A DNA stretch of 64,000 bases from Linum tenue (lineage: Eukaryota; Streptophyta; Magnoliopsida; Malpighiales; Linaceae), in assembly GCA_946122785.1 (NCBI GenBank), contig CAMGYJ010000011.1, positions 8,680,001-8,744,000 on the forward strand. The letters run 5' to 3'. Both the position numbers and the translations under genes were made by a program. Of this stretch, positions 20,784 to 32,962 are shown one piece after another. The first letter of the stretch is position 1, and each line of letters opens with the position of its first letter. Below the pieces are notes generated by a model, which saw only the letters and a list, made by a program, of their open reading frames with translations, was not told the origin of the DNA and ran no database searches.

Positions 20784-21585
20784 ACATATAGTTACAAATG
20801 GAAACGGGGAAGGATTGGGGGCGGATCATAGAGTGAATTCGTGCCCTACTATGCCTTCTAAAACAATGATCCGCCCTGCCGCGTGATCCGGACGGGTCAC
20901 CGAATTTCGATCCATTCTGTGCCCCGCACGGATCGGATTATACCCGCCCAGATCTGTCTATAACTGATAACATACTAAAAATCTTCTCCCTGTCACTAGT
21001 ATTTGCAGAGGCTACCTCCATGAGGCGTTGCTCGTCGACACGATGGCGGAGACGGCCGCTCCATCCTCGATATGCTTAGAAATGCCTCTTCAAAGCATGT
21101 ATCAAGCTCCATGGACGAATCGAGCCCTGATAAACCTCCAAATGGGTTGGACGTTTCAAGTTTCTGTAATTTCGATCTATGACAAAGGGAACTAGGGATT
21201 GGTTTTAGGAAAAGAAAAGGAAAGTGAGGAAGAAGACGAGTTTGATCAACATGAAAGGGGTAGTTTTTCTTTTGGGTGCGGTTTGATTTTTGGGGTCGGA
21301 ACTTGACCCAACTAAAAACAGAAAGCTTAAACTAAAAGAACCAGATTCAGTTGGAGAGCCCACATGAGATCTATTCAGCAGAACGAACACAAGAGTTGCG
21401 CTACCCTGTCTCAAACGAGGTAAGCAGAGCAGGGTGGTGATCATTATCCATATAAGATCCGTTCTAACTACGGATCGGGTCGAGATCCACGCCGTTCAAG
21501 AACATATCAGATTCAATTTCCCCCATCACAGGTCGGATCGGGGAATATCCACCGGGCGGATCTGGTTTGCCATTCCTACATATAG
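20784..21585. mobile_element. hAT-like element (20792-21577) with perfect 8-bp TSD
   Basis: ACATATAG occurs at 20784-20791 and 21578-21585, and the intact site is seen in element B (ACATATAGTAAGC near 25987), which confirms the insertion. The ends TTACAAATGGAAACGGGG and the inverse of AGGAATGGCAAACC pair weakly. Both ends are rich in GGCGGATC motifs. No transposase. Confidence 0.85.
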
Positions 21586-24400
21586 TCAGCGTACAAGCCA
21601 CCCAAAAATATCCAAAACCTATCTCGGAGCCTACTTTAACCTTGTCATTAACCCCTTCGAAAACACTAGGTTTACCTAAATAGGGTAATGTTCTTTATGA
21701 TGTTGATGTATGTTCAATGCATCGTGCTTTATCAGTTATTCTTGAACTACATGATTTGGTCATAGACATACAAAGACTTTCTCAATTCTTGACATTATCA
21801 TTTCCTAATTTATTCATCTAAATTAAAAACAATATGTATACTGATTGCATATGCATCCACCAAAAGTCAGTTTGCATTTACATTATTATCATAAGCATCA
21901 CTATACATCTCTTTTAGAACCATGAAACAAAGTAACAATATCAAGATTTTCTAAAATTGCTCATCCACAAGGACATAGTCAAACCCTTGAGATACAAGAT
22001 CCAAGGTTATGCTTGTACCGAATCATTCCAAAAGGATCGAACGACATCAAACGAAGTTTCTCAAATCTTGAAGAAATGAAGAGAAGTTAGCATGTTCTTG
22101 ATGATTTGATCCAAATTTGAAGAACCAAGGTGCCAAATCGTCCATACATCGACAATGACCCATTAACCACTCATGGCACACTACAAGACGAAGGTCTACT
22201 CAATGATGATGTTAATCCTCACGAGCAAATGAGCATGGATGCAGATTAACTTATGTATCAAACAATCTCTTTCATACTAAAGAAGAAAGAGTTATTTGCA
22301 TTTCCAGCTATTTGTAACATTGTATGATTACTTCCAATCTTGATCTATGACTTTGCATCAATGATTCTTCTTTTTAAAATTATTATATCTCTTTCAAAGT
22401 CTTTGAAATGAAACTTGTGTTCTCTAAAAACTAAAAAGAAAATCCATTTCCCGTTTGCAATTTATGCCATGATATTTCCATAGTAAGTGACTATAAGCAC
22501 CCTATTGTTGTCGAGTGATTACAAACACCCTATAAGTGTAAAAAATTACGAATGTCCCACTCATGATGAGAGTTTGAACACAATACTAGAGTTGAGAGTA
22601 TAAACACCTCACTGGTGTCCATAAAGTCATGCGAGCTAATAGTCAAAGGGTGTAACGAGGATACGACACAAGGCTACTTGTAGAAGCTTGTCACTACCAT
22701 AACCGAACCATGTCAAATAGTCGAGTTATGATGCATAAGGAGCAAGGTGCTGAAACCATGATATCAAAGTTCACACGAGACCCTCACGGCTATATTGGGA
22801 AAGCTTTATGGTTGGTCTGACAAACATAAGGAGCCACACACATAGAATACTCATCATCAGTTGATAAATGAATAAGCACAAAACGTTGCATGACTTCCAA
22901 GTGCTTATATTTTAGATCCAATGTAAGAGCTACTCAGACAGTACAATGAAACATCGAAGTAAGATATATTTCTTCTTGTGGAAAGAAATACCAATTTCCA
23001 AGACAACAGAAAGGCCACTCACAAAGATCGTCATACAGACGAATCGCCCGACTCTTTGAAGCCAGTGCGCAAAATGAGAAGCGTCGTCAAATTTCATAAC
23101 CTTGGATGCTCATGCACAACATCAGAAAAGTTCGTATGAAAGCAGGTATGAGGGCATACAGATTTAAGTACGTCCCAAAAAAGATAAAAAAAAATGCAAG
23201 AAAAAGAAAAACAAATTAAAAATGAAAAGCAAAAATAAAAAAATGTTGTGGGACTTACATACTAGATACCCCTACACAATCACTTGAAAGTCAAAACTGT
23301 TCAAACTCATTATGAGTAAAAGTCACCGGTTACCTTTGTTGAAAGGCCAAAAGGTTGATTCCAAGTTTACCTTCAACGTGGTCACAAGAGCACCGCATAG
23401 GGTTCATTCTATCAATTAGCAAGGTCTATTACATTCAAGTGAGGCTAGCCATCAAATTAGGCAGCTTTCCAAACCAAATGAAAATTGTCTGCCATGCCTG
23501 AAGAAATGAGGTAAGAAAACCTTGATGAGAAGGATTCCCAAGACAAGAATGTCGTCATCAACCAAGAGTACATCCCATGATCATCGTTATTTCCCATAAA
23601 TCAAACTCTCGCTTTCAAGATAAGCAAGACCTTTAACATTCATCACTTGAAAAGCAGTTGAGATCTGCATCACGCAAAGACCTCTTTTATCCATAGTCAG
23701 CCTCAAACATTGGGGGCAAGCCAGATCCCTCACAAGAAAATTTACATGACTAAGGATGGAAGTCTCATTTATCCATCGCTCATGTGGGAAAATTTATATT
23801 CCCAAAACAATGTGGCAATAACCACACAAGAAACAATTTTTCTCAATTTGCACACACTTCTCACAAACAAAGTTCTAAAATCTGGTTCCCATTATACTCT
23901 TTCAAACAAGAAATTTTTAAACTTTGTTGCATTCATCTCAAGTCAAGATTGATAAAAGTCACTCCTTGTTCATGATTTTAGAAAAGTGAGTATAAGATCC
24001 TTGGGGGCAAGAATGATGCGACCTAAAAGAGAAGGAAGTTTAAAATACCCATGGAGCATGTCCCCCTACCTTTCAACTCACAAATAGACTGGTATATATC
24101 TCAGGTATCTTGAATCATCCTGTTCAAAATGCCCAACCAGTTAGTCAAAATATCCTTGAGCAACTTGACTACAAGAGCAAACTCGATACCATGACTACTA
24201 AACGAAATGCATGACTCAATAAAGATGTATCTCAGTATAACAAGACCTCTTAGACAAGCAAGACATCGCTCTGTCACAAGAAATTCCACCAAAAGCTGAT
24301 CATCACCATATACAGAGATATTCTTAAATCCCGAGCCTACAATGCCAAGCTTTCCATAAGACATGCTGGCATGCGCCAAATAAAGGAGGTACCCATCAGC
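21586..24400 (+). other. internal region of Tat-type derivative A, no gene
   Basis: TCTACCTAAATAGGGTAATGTTC-type sequence (about 21670) and the blocks at 22440-22700 (repeated GAGTATAAACACC units) match 26070 and 28790-29000 of element B. I see no gag, protease or polymerase frame. A short ORF at 23710-23952 has no recognised domain. Confidence 0.55.
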
Positions 24401-25021
24401 GAAGACCACACTTCCCCACACGTAACTGTACTCCCACTATAAGTAGTCGATGGCAACTCCGAACAAATCGCGACGGATTCCCCGATCTCTAGGGGCGGTT
24501 GCGATAGTGGCGACAAGAGGATTATCCAGAGCATATTCGTAGTTTTTAGGGGTTTTTGCTCGATTTCCAAGAAGAAAGAAGAGAAACGCGGAGAGGAGAG
24601 AGAGAGAGAGGTCAGCTCAATGGATTAGGGATCCATTTAGTTCTAAAAGATGTATACAAAATTGACTTTCTAGAAGACTAAAATGCCACTAGGTTTTCCA
24701 GTTTTAACCCGTCCTTACCATCGCAGTTTTTGGCTATTTTTAAGGAAATACCTCGTTTCATCTCTACCACAAAACAAAAAATTACAGAAAAGGGTGTGGT
24801 CGAGTTTTGAACCCTAGTCCTCGCGCCTATCTACGTTTTGAAATCCTACGATTAGGCTAGTTGAGCTAGGATTCACCAAATATTCATATCCATAGAATTT
24901 TTTTTTTACTATCATTAATATGAAATTATAAAAATGAAAGAATCTCTAAATTAGGTTAAGTCCATTCTTTTTACTTAAAATCTTTCTTTATGTTTGAAAT
25001 ATAAACAAAATTATTTATTTG
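24401..25021 (+). other. junction of LTR fragments with a (GA)n tract and tRNA-like segment
   Basis: 24410-24515 resembles the LTR tail and leader (CTTCCCCACACGTAACTGTACTCCC, then TCGCGACGGATTCCCCGATCTC), matching 20395-20450. A GA run follows at 24593-24612. On the minus strand TAGCTCAACTAG (24868-24857) and GGGTTCAAAACTC (24814-24802) resemble A and B boxes. No gene. Confidence 0.5.
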
Positions 25022-25466
25022 ATCCCACGATCAGTGGAACGTAGTTATAACTAAAACACCAAATTTGAACGAATTACGTGGACCGTGATCCTGTGTTACG
25101 GGTACGTAGGCAACCGACAAGGTTCGAATCCAATCAACTAAAAAAATTTGTCTTTAGAATGAACGTCAGTGGGCATATAATTAAATGATAAGCTAATAGA
25201 TATAATTTTAGTGGTCCAATGGGTCCCTAAAATACCTAATTACTTTATCATCGAAATATACATCAGTGGACTTATAATTAAATCATAACTAATGAAGTAA
25301 AAATACATTAATTGTCCAGTGGGACCCAAAAATAAGTAATCACTAAAGTACACCCAACTCGTATAAAACTTATCAACTTAAGTATTACCGAATTAGGGCG
25401 TTGTGAGGTGTGAATTCACTTCCCACGCGTAAGGTTAGAGCCGACCGAAGGGTGTTCGATCCACTC
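25022..25466 (+). repeat. LTR 3' portion of Tat-type element B
   Basis: GGGTACGTAGGCAACCGACAAGG near 25110, CACTTCCCACGCG and GGTGTTCGATCCACT follow the same order as 19590-19930. The LTR's 5' start was not found. It ends near 25466, before the primer-site region. Confidence 0.65.
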
Positions 25467-25699
25467 TATGCAAGATCGATGGCGACTCCAAAAGCGAACG
25501 CGACCTGACTCGAGGGACGTTTGCGACTGATGGCGACTCTGCTGGGGAATTCAAGAGTCAAGCTACATAAATGAAGTCGATCCACTCTATGCAAGATCGA
25601 TGGCGACTCCAAAAGTGAATGTGGCCTGACTCGAGGGACGGTTGCGACGGATGGCGACTCCACCGGGGAATTTAAGAGTCGAGCTACATAAATGAAGTC
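25452..25699 (+). repeat. 124-bp tandem duplication across the LTR/primer-site junction
   Basis: GATCCACTCTATGCAAGATC starts at about 25456 and again at about 25580, each followed by GATGGCGACTCCAAAAG and, 75 bp later, TGGCGACTC(T/C)(G/A)C(T/C)GGGGAA, the Tat-type primer binding site (near 25530 and 25652). Each unit ends in TACATAAATGAAGTCGAT. Confidence 0.88.
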
Positions 25700-26398
25700 G
25701 ATAAGTTTTCTTACCTTCTTTTTATATGTTGGGTGTTAATTACTTATTTGCGCAATTACATTTTTGCAATTTAAACTATGCATTCATGCACAAAAGCTCT
25801 ATGCTTGAGCTATCCCTTTAGAAAATCGAAAGGAGTATCGTGACATCCACAGTAGTGGTAGTCACGCAAAACTTTCCAACCAATTTGAACTCGGATCCGA
25901 TGATGATCTCGAGGTATCCAGCCAGTTCGAAAGGGCTACGACAGGTTACAACTTGGGAGCCAAATCCCTAGGAATTCCTCTGCCAACATATAGTAAGCTT
26001 AGGCCTCCCTAAACTGTCCAAAACAACCAAAAGCCACCCTAAAACCAGGTCGTTACGCTGCCTGAATACCCTAGGTCTACCTAAATAGGATAATGTTCTT
26101 TCTATGAAATAAATGTATGTTTGCTATTGATGTGATAAGTTGTGTTCTATTTATTACTCATAATTGACGTGATTGTTCCGATGAAAGTTGTTTTCAAAAT
26201 TCATAATCTTTATATTTCCTTAGAAAATTCATTCATTAATTCAGAACTCGTCATACAAATGTTTTGCAAAGCATATGTATCACTACAAATCATTTTTGCA
26301 TCCATACATCATCGGCATCTTTGCATAAGCATTATACATACATCTAAACACAACATAAACAATTTAACAATATTGAGTCACAATCAGGTGTCTTAAAA
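25700..26398 (+). other. 5' leader of Tat-type element B
   Basis: Non-coding and AT-rich, similar to 20480-20780 plus 21586-21720 of derivative A. It contains the uninterrupted form of the site where the hAT at 20792 inserted. Confidence 0.65.
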
Positions 26399-28017
26399 TT
26401 GATCATCCACGGGGAAAGAGTCAAGTCTTTAAATAATAAATATCCGACAAGATCCAAAGTTGAGCTCGTCATGGAGACATTTCAGAAGAAGTTGGGCGAT
26501 GTTGAAAGGAAGTTAACCGGATTCGATGAAAAGCTACCAGGGTTTGATCAAACGCTAGTTGGTTTCAGTGAGATGAAGGATCAATTAAACACAATAGCAA
26601 AAATGTTGTTAGTCAAAGGGAAAGAGGTATTAATCAAAGAAGAAGAAGAAGAAGAAGAAGAAGAAGAAGAATTAGTTGATGACGACAACCATTATGAACC
26701 ACATAAGCAAGAGACTTCACATGGTAAATCTATCCTCATGCCTTCGAAAAGCATGTTCGACAAGGGTGACATGGGGCTATCAAAGCACGACAACTCACGA
26801 GAGTCTAGCAAATCAGGAGGACCTATGATCGACGCCCTGCTGAAAGAAAAATGGGAACACTTCGACGAACACGTGAGAGCTATAGAAGGAGTCGAGTCAG
26901 ACGGGCCCACGGATGCATCACAACTATGTTTGGTCCCAGATGTGGTAATACCTCATAAGTTCAAAATGCCAAAATTCGAAAAATATAACGGCTCCACTTG
27001 TCCCAAAAGTCATTTAATCATGTATCTCAATAAGATGGTCAGCCACACTCGAGATGATAAGCTAATGGCGAACTGTTTACAAGAAAGTCTAAATGGGTCG
27101 GCCTTGAGATAGTATATGCAACTTGAAAGATCAAAAGTGAAAAATGGCAAGATCTAGCTGATACCTTCATGAGGCACTACAAGCATAACCAAGATTTGTC
27201 CCCAGATAGGGATGATCTACACAACATGGAAAAGAAGGAGAAAGAATCTTCCGAGAGTATGCACACAAGTGGCGAGAGAAAGCTACATATGGCCAACCGT
27301 TGCTGTCAGAAAAGGAAATGGTGTCAATATTTTTCAAAACATTAAGGTATCCTTATTATAACAACATGGTGGCGGTTACTACAACCAACTTCGCAAATTT
27401 GCTAGTAAATGGAGAGCGAATAGAGAAAAGACTTAATTAAGGCAGGATGGAAGCTTTAGAAGCCCCTAACAGATCAAGATAAACTCGGATAAGAGGAGAA
27501 GTTCATTATGCTAAAGGAGAACCATCAAAAGGAAAGTGCAGATATCAAACTAAGGGAGTTCGAGCTCAGCCATATGTTGCCAACACTAACGTCCAAATAT
27601 TAGCACACCAACGATACAGAACCAACTGTCAGTAGCGCCACAATCAAATAACTAAAACCGAAATAATGTTGCGCAAAATAGAAAAAACATCTGAACTGAT
27701 CCTATTTCGATTACATACACCGAGCTTCTTTCTCAACTACTTGAAAACCACCTTATTGATTTAATACCATCTGAACCGCTACAGCCTCCCTATCCAAGAT
27801 GGTACAAACTTGAAGAAGATTATAGCTACCACTCCGGGGTCGTAGGCCACTCAACCGAGGATTGTAAAACGTTGAAGGTGAAGGTGCAACAAATGATAAA
27901 TGTTGGTTGGTTAAATTTAATGGGGAGCCAAATAATCCAAATGTCAGCAACAACTCGCTGCCAACTCATGGGTAGTATGCATACCACAAAGACAAAGCTC
28001 AATATAAGAAATTCTTG
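26399..28017 (+). pseudogene. Tat-type gag (element B), with stops
   Basis: The first frame (26399-27109, 237 codons; likely true start the ATG at 26471) holds a coiled, charged N-terminus with a (GAA)n-encoded Glu run at about 26638-26670, then FKMPKFEKYNGST, SHLIMYLNKMVSHTRDDKLM and LQESLNGSALR, the Tat/Ogre gag core. A TAG replaces the Trp codon normally seen before YMQLERS at 27110. The homology continues in shifted frames (LADTFMRHYKHNQDLSPDRD near 27160; TTTNFANLLVNGERIEKRL near 27385) and reaches a zinc-knuckle-like YSYHSGVVGHSTEDC near 27815-27860. It would have formed the particle protein. No protease or polymerase follows. Confidence 0.87.
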
Positions 28018-28042
28018 ATCAATAATAAGAGATCTTTCCCAT

Positions 28043-28661
28043 TTCATTTTGGGTTAATACCTTAGTTTGGCCCGAACTATAGACAAACTTTCTATTTTGG
28101 CTCGTGGTATCGGAAATTGCTATTCTGCCCTAAAATATGTAGCATACTTTCTTAGTTGTCCCGGAGGCGGGTTTGGCTGTCAAATTAGACGGTCAACCGA
28201 GTTGACCGTTAGTTAAGGTCCACCTCACTTGCCACATCAGTTATCAGGAAATAAAAATTATTATTTTTTTATTTCTGAATTTTGTTTACTTTCTAATAAT
28301 AAAAATAATAAACGAAAAAAATTAGTTAAAAGAGCTCCCCTAATAGCTTAATTTTGTTACTTTTTAATTAATTAACTTTTTCATTTATTATTTTTAATAT
28401 ACGAAAGTAAACAAACTTCAAAAATTCAAAAAATTATTTTTTTATTCCCTGATAGGTGACGCCTGACGTGGCAAGTGAGGTGGACCTTGACTAATGGTCA
28501 ACTTGGTTGACCGTCTAATTTGACATTCAAGCCTGCCTCTGGGACAAATAAGGAAGTGTGCTACATAGTTTAGGCCAGAATAGCAATTTCCGATACCACA
28601 GGTCAAAATAGAAAGTTTGCCTGTAGTTCGGGCCAAACTAAGGTATTAACCCTATCATTTT
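28043..28661. mobile_element. long-TIR MULE-like element (28051-28653)
   Basis: About 200 bp at each end are inverted copies (GGGTTAATACCTTAGTTTGG at 28051 and its inverse ending 28653), sharing CCGAAATTG-like, GACGGTCAACC and GGTCCACCTCACTTGCCAC blocks. The flanks TTCATTTT and ATCATTTT fit an 8-9 bp duplication with one change. The middle (28250-28440) is AT-rich and non-coding. It inserted just after the gag of element B. Confidence 0.82.
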
Positions 28662-29607
28662 CTATGAACATTGTGTGACTGTTATCGATTTTGACTTGGG
28701 AACTTGCATCAATGGTCTGCTTTTCCAAAATGATGGAAGTTAAACATCCTTTACCACCAAACTGTTTCCTAAAAAAAATCCATTTCATGTTTTAAGGTTA
28801 AGCCATGAGATTCCATATTAAGCGACTATGAGCACCACACTAGTGTGGAGCGATCATAAACACCCTACCAGTATCAGGAGTTCAAGCACCCCACTTTTGT
28901 TGAGAGTACGAAAGCCTCCCCGGAGTTGAGAGTATAAATACCCTACTGGTGTTCATAAAATATGTGAGCAGATAGACAAAGGGTGCAATGAGGATACGAC
29001 ATCATGCTACTTGTAGAATCTCGTCACCACTACGATCAACTTTCATTCAAGTACACATGGAGTCAAATAGACGAATCACGATGCATAAGGAACACAACAT
29101 TATGGTCATGGTAGGAAAACTCGCACAGAGTCTCGTGACTAGAAGATTGAAGAAGTCAAGGATGCAATTTATCCAAACAAGAGAATCACACGCATAAACC
29201 ACTCATATAGTCAATTTTGGAGTTTACAGGAAGAAAACGTCCTTTAACATCCTTATATTTTTACATGCCTAAATCCGATTGAGATATTTGTGCAACACAA
29301 ACAAGCACATGACATCAGGAATTTCACTTCTTCGAGAAAGGAATAGCCAAATCAGCCTATCTAATAAGAAAAAGCACCCACATTATCCATCGGCAAGACT
29401 GACTCTCAACCTTTTGATACTTGATCTACTAAAAAAAAATGCTAGATCAAGGAAAAAGAGAAGCATACATGGGGGCATAACACATGCAAGTAAGTCGCGC
29501 ACAAAAAAAGCAATAAGCAAAAAAGGGAATAGAAAAGGAAAGAAAGAAAATTATTGTGGGACTTACAAATTAGGTGCCCCGGTTAGCATTTGAAGGAGCA
29601 ACCGCTT
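28662..29607 (+). other. element B internal region, no gene
   Basis: 28790-29010 matches 22440-22700 of derivative A, with repeated GAGTATAAATACCCTACTGG-like units. No coding frame recognised; the ORF at 29279-29593 has no domain and is A-rich. Confidence 0.55.
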
Positions 29608-30323
29608 GCACCAAGTAGGGATGGCAATGGGTCGGGTTGGGGCGGGTTTTGTCAAACCCAAACCCAAATCCATGGGTTTATCCGCCAAAAAAACCCGGGG
29701 TAAAACCCGTTGGGTTTGAAAAACTCAAACCCAACCCAACCCGTTGGGTATCCGCGGGTTCATGGGTACCCGTGGGTTTTTGTGGTAAAAAATTTACAAT
29801 AACAAGTTTCTTTCAAAATAAAAGTTTAACATCAATTTTCTCATACAAATTAATCATACAAAAAAACGCCAATCTAGAACATACAAGCAAACCGCAAATG
29901 ATCAATACAAATTGTTCAAAATTAAAGATAAACATCTATAAAGTATAAACAAAAGATTAATTGAAAGTTCTTCCTCGTCAACTAAGTTTCTTCACTCTCC
30001 AATTCATAATATCAACTTCATTCTAAACAATTAGAAAGAACAAATTGTAAATGTCTCCACAAACATAAAGAATATTAATTGTTTAAGGAAGATATATTAT
30101 TTAGAATATTAAATATACCGGGAAAGTAATTATATGTGTGTGGGCGGGTACCCATGGGTCGGGTTTACCTAAACCCAAACCCAACCCGACCCGGTGAATA
30201 GTGCAGCGGGTTTAAACCCAAACCCGGCCCAAAGCCCGTCAACACGGGTTTTACCCACGTTGACCGGGTTGGGTCGGGTAGGTACCCGTGGGTTCGGGTT
30301 TTGTTGCCATCCCAAGCACCAAG
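29608..30323. mobile_element. hAT deletion derivative (29616-30315) with perfect 8-bp TSD
   Basis: Starts TAGGGATGGCAATGGGTCGG, ends TTGTTGCCATCCCAA, flanked by GCACCAAG on both sides (29608-29615, 30316-30323). Its first ~505 bp (to ATACCGG near 30121) align with 44629-45166 of the 4.3 kb hAT, and its last ~190 bp with 48750-48912. It is therefore that family with the transposase region deleted. Confidence 0.93.
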
Positions 30324-32060
30324 CAAGGTCTTTGGTAGCCAAAACTTCCAAAAAAGAAAGCTTTCGTAGCCAAATCACATCAGTCAAGGCATTCATCATT
30401 TTGAGAGCAAGTAGGAAGCTGAAACTCCACCACATACAGATTACCTCTAGTCATCATTTGGAGATCAAACAAGAATTTCGATAATGAAAAGAAGTCCATG
30501 GCCACGTTTCACTCACAAAAACTCCAACCTCGGCTTATGAAACTAGAATTTCAGAGACAATGAGGCAAAGCCATTTGTAGATACATTCCCCACATATGGC
30601 CAAAACCACCAGCATTTTTGAACAATGATTTGTCAACCAAAAGATCGGGATAATAGTGATTCTCAATCCATCAAGTCAATCTCATACTTTGGGGGCAAGC
30701 AGTAATCCTTCTACGAGAAGCCTTATATGGGCAAGTTCAAGATTTCACATATTCGCCACTCATTTGAATAAACAATATTTCAAGAACAAGAAGACTCTCC
30801 AAAGCCTCATTTCGTGGGAGATGAAGAACTTCCACGATGGAATCACATGAAGATCTCCTAAATCGATCAAACCAAGTTCTCCAAATTGAGTAAATCTTCA
30901 CAAAAAACACAGTTGGCCATCAGCATAAAAGGAGACATCTCAAGGTAACCAGAATCATAATGGTAGCTTATGTGTCGTAAACTCAGAGCACCCATAGGAA
31001 TGAGTGAGAGCGAAATCAATAGTGAGAATGAAAAGCGAGGCATATGGATACTCTCATGGCTTGATTTACTAAAACAATTTTGCACACACTTCTCTCAAGC
31101 AAAGTTTTGATATATAAAATGAGTTTCCATTATTAACAAGAATTTTCAAATGTTGTTGCATTCATCCTAAGTAGAGGTTGTTGATAAGAGTCACTCTTGT
31201 TTCGAAAAATTGAAAGTGAGTATAGATCTTTGGTGACAAGAATAACGCATCCTGGAAGGTTGGAACTACGAAGTACTCGGGAAGTAGATTTCTGAATGAC
31301 AGGTAGATGAAGAAATATCGAAGATTTCGAAGCCTTCACAATTCATTGAATCCAACCGAACGGTCAATCAACCCTTCAATGACTCGACTAGAAGGAACAA
31401 CTCGATATACCATGAATACTTTGAGCAACATAGCAAACGTTGTACCACACAATGTCTCTGCAAAACCAACATCAACATAAATACCTCAGAATGATAAATC
31501 TTCTCAACCAAGCACGACATTGCTTACATCGCAAGAAACACCGCCACGGGTAGGCCACCTGGCCAAACATATTATTCCGAATCCTAAGATGAGGATGGAT
31601 ATACCAAACAACATACATCAAAGAAAAAATAATCAACATCTTTGTCTCTTCACCATGGGGCTGGGGGCACATAATCAAGAATTTGTACTAAGGATCAAGT
31701 CGGTAAAGAACGAGACAATTTCTCGTGGATGATAAATTGAAAGGAATACAGGAAAAAAACATAAAAAAAACAAACATATTTTGTAACCAGACAATCATGC
31801 ATCATACTACATTTTCACATGACATTCACGCATATTCATCGACATGGCTCATCATACAATCATTTTAAAAATCATCTTGATACTCAGTGAACGACATCAT
31901 CATAAGTTAAGTTAAACATTTATCTGGATTTCAAATGTCCAACTAAAGGACCATATGCAAAATAACATACTTCAGAATTTCATAAGTTCAATATCAACCT
32001 TTTCATCTACAATTAGGGCAAGTCACTACATTCGCTTTAGGCATGTCCTTAGGAAATACC
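30324..32060 (+). other. element B internal region, continued
   Basis: Matches parts of 23500-24400 of derivative A (GGGGGCAAGCAGTAATCC near 30690 against GGGGGCAAGCCAGATCC near 23712; TTGGTGACAAGAATAACGC near 31232 against TTGGGGGCAAGAATGATGC near 24001). No gene. Confidence 0.5.
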
Positions 32061-32067
32061 TCAACAA

Positions 32068-32553
32068 AACTACATTTGGTGTGGACGAACGCCTCAAATC
32101 CGTCACCAAAATATTTAGCCATGACGAACGCCTAAATATCTGTCACCCAAATATTTGGCGATGACAAATGCCTAAAAATGCGTCAACAAAAACATTTAGC
32201 GATGATGAACGCCTAAAAATGTGTCACCAAGACATTTGGCTATGTAAGTCTGAAAATGCGTCAACAAAATTACATGTGGCGATGACGGATGCCTAAAAAT
32301 GCGTCAATAAAATTACATTTGGCGATCACAAACGCCTAAAAATGCGTCAACAAAATTACATTTGGCGATGACAAACGCCTAAATACGTAAATAAAACCAC
32401 AATTAGCAATGAGGAACGCCTAAAAATGCGTCAACAAATTTTACAATTGGCAATGAAAAATGCCTAAAAATGCGTCAACATATTTACAATTGGCGATGAC
32501 GAACGCCTCAAAACGTATCATAAAAAAAAATATTTGGCAATGACGAATGTCTT
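32068..32553 (+). repeat. minisatellite array, ~45-60 bp unit, about ten copies
   Basis: The unit contains GGCGATGACGAACGCCTAAA followed by ATGCGTCAACAAAATTACATTT. About ten diverged copies run head to tail with unit lengths varying by small indels. It lies in the 3' part of element B. Confidence 0.88.
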
Positions 32554-32582
32554 GTTATATCCTATATTTGGGTCTTTGTTTA

Positions 32583-32725
32583 CTCTAACGGGAGCTGAGG
32601 AGCGCCCCTACCTTTCACAACCTTATGGGAGCTGAGAAATACCCTTACCTTCCAATACCTCACGGAGCTAAGGAGCACCCCTATCGTCCAATATCTCAGG
32701 GAGCTGAGGAGCATCTACCTTTCAA
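32583..32725 (+). repeat. second short tandem array, ~45 bp unit, four copies
   Basis: GGGAGCTGAGGAGCGCCCCTACC recurs four times with changes (about 32590, 32628, 32670, 32700). It follows the previous array directly. Confidence 0.75.
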
Positions 32726-32962
32726 TACCGCATTCTTGCCAACAAGCACGAAAAATTTTACATCCACTTTCATACTATGAAGAGTTTGAAATTTTCCACA
32801 TCGGTTAACACTATCATTAACACACCAGATTGCTTACAATTATTACGTCACCCTAAAAACCACTCTCTTTGGAGATGCTAACACGACCATCATGCTACTT
32901 TATAAAAATGTGGTGTCTTTATAGGAACTTTGTATAACTCTTTATACAAAGATATACAAAGG
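32726..32962. other. unassigned spacer
   Basis: No gene, no repeat recognised; AT-rich. Probably the tail of element B, but its 3' LTR was not found. Confidence 0.35.

Noticed and set aside
19590..25120. GGGTACGTAGGCAA...GGTTCGA motifs as tRNA genes
   Set aside because: They recur at the same place in several LTR tails of the Tat type and do not fold as tRNA.
32068..32553. CRISPR-like array
   Set aside because: Units are head-to-tail and vary throughout with no constant repeat/unique spacer alternation, and the genome is that of a plant.
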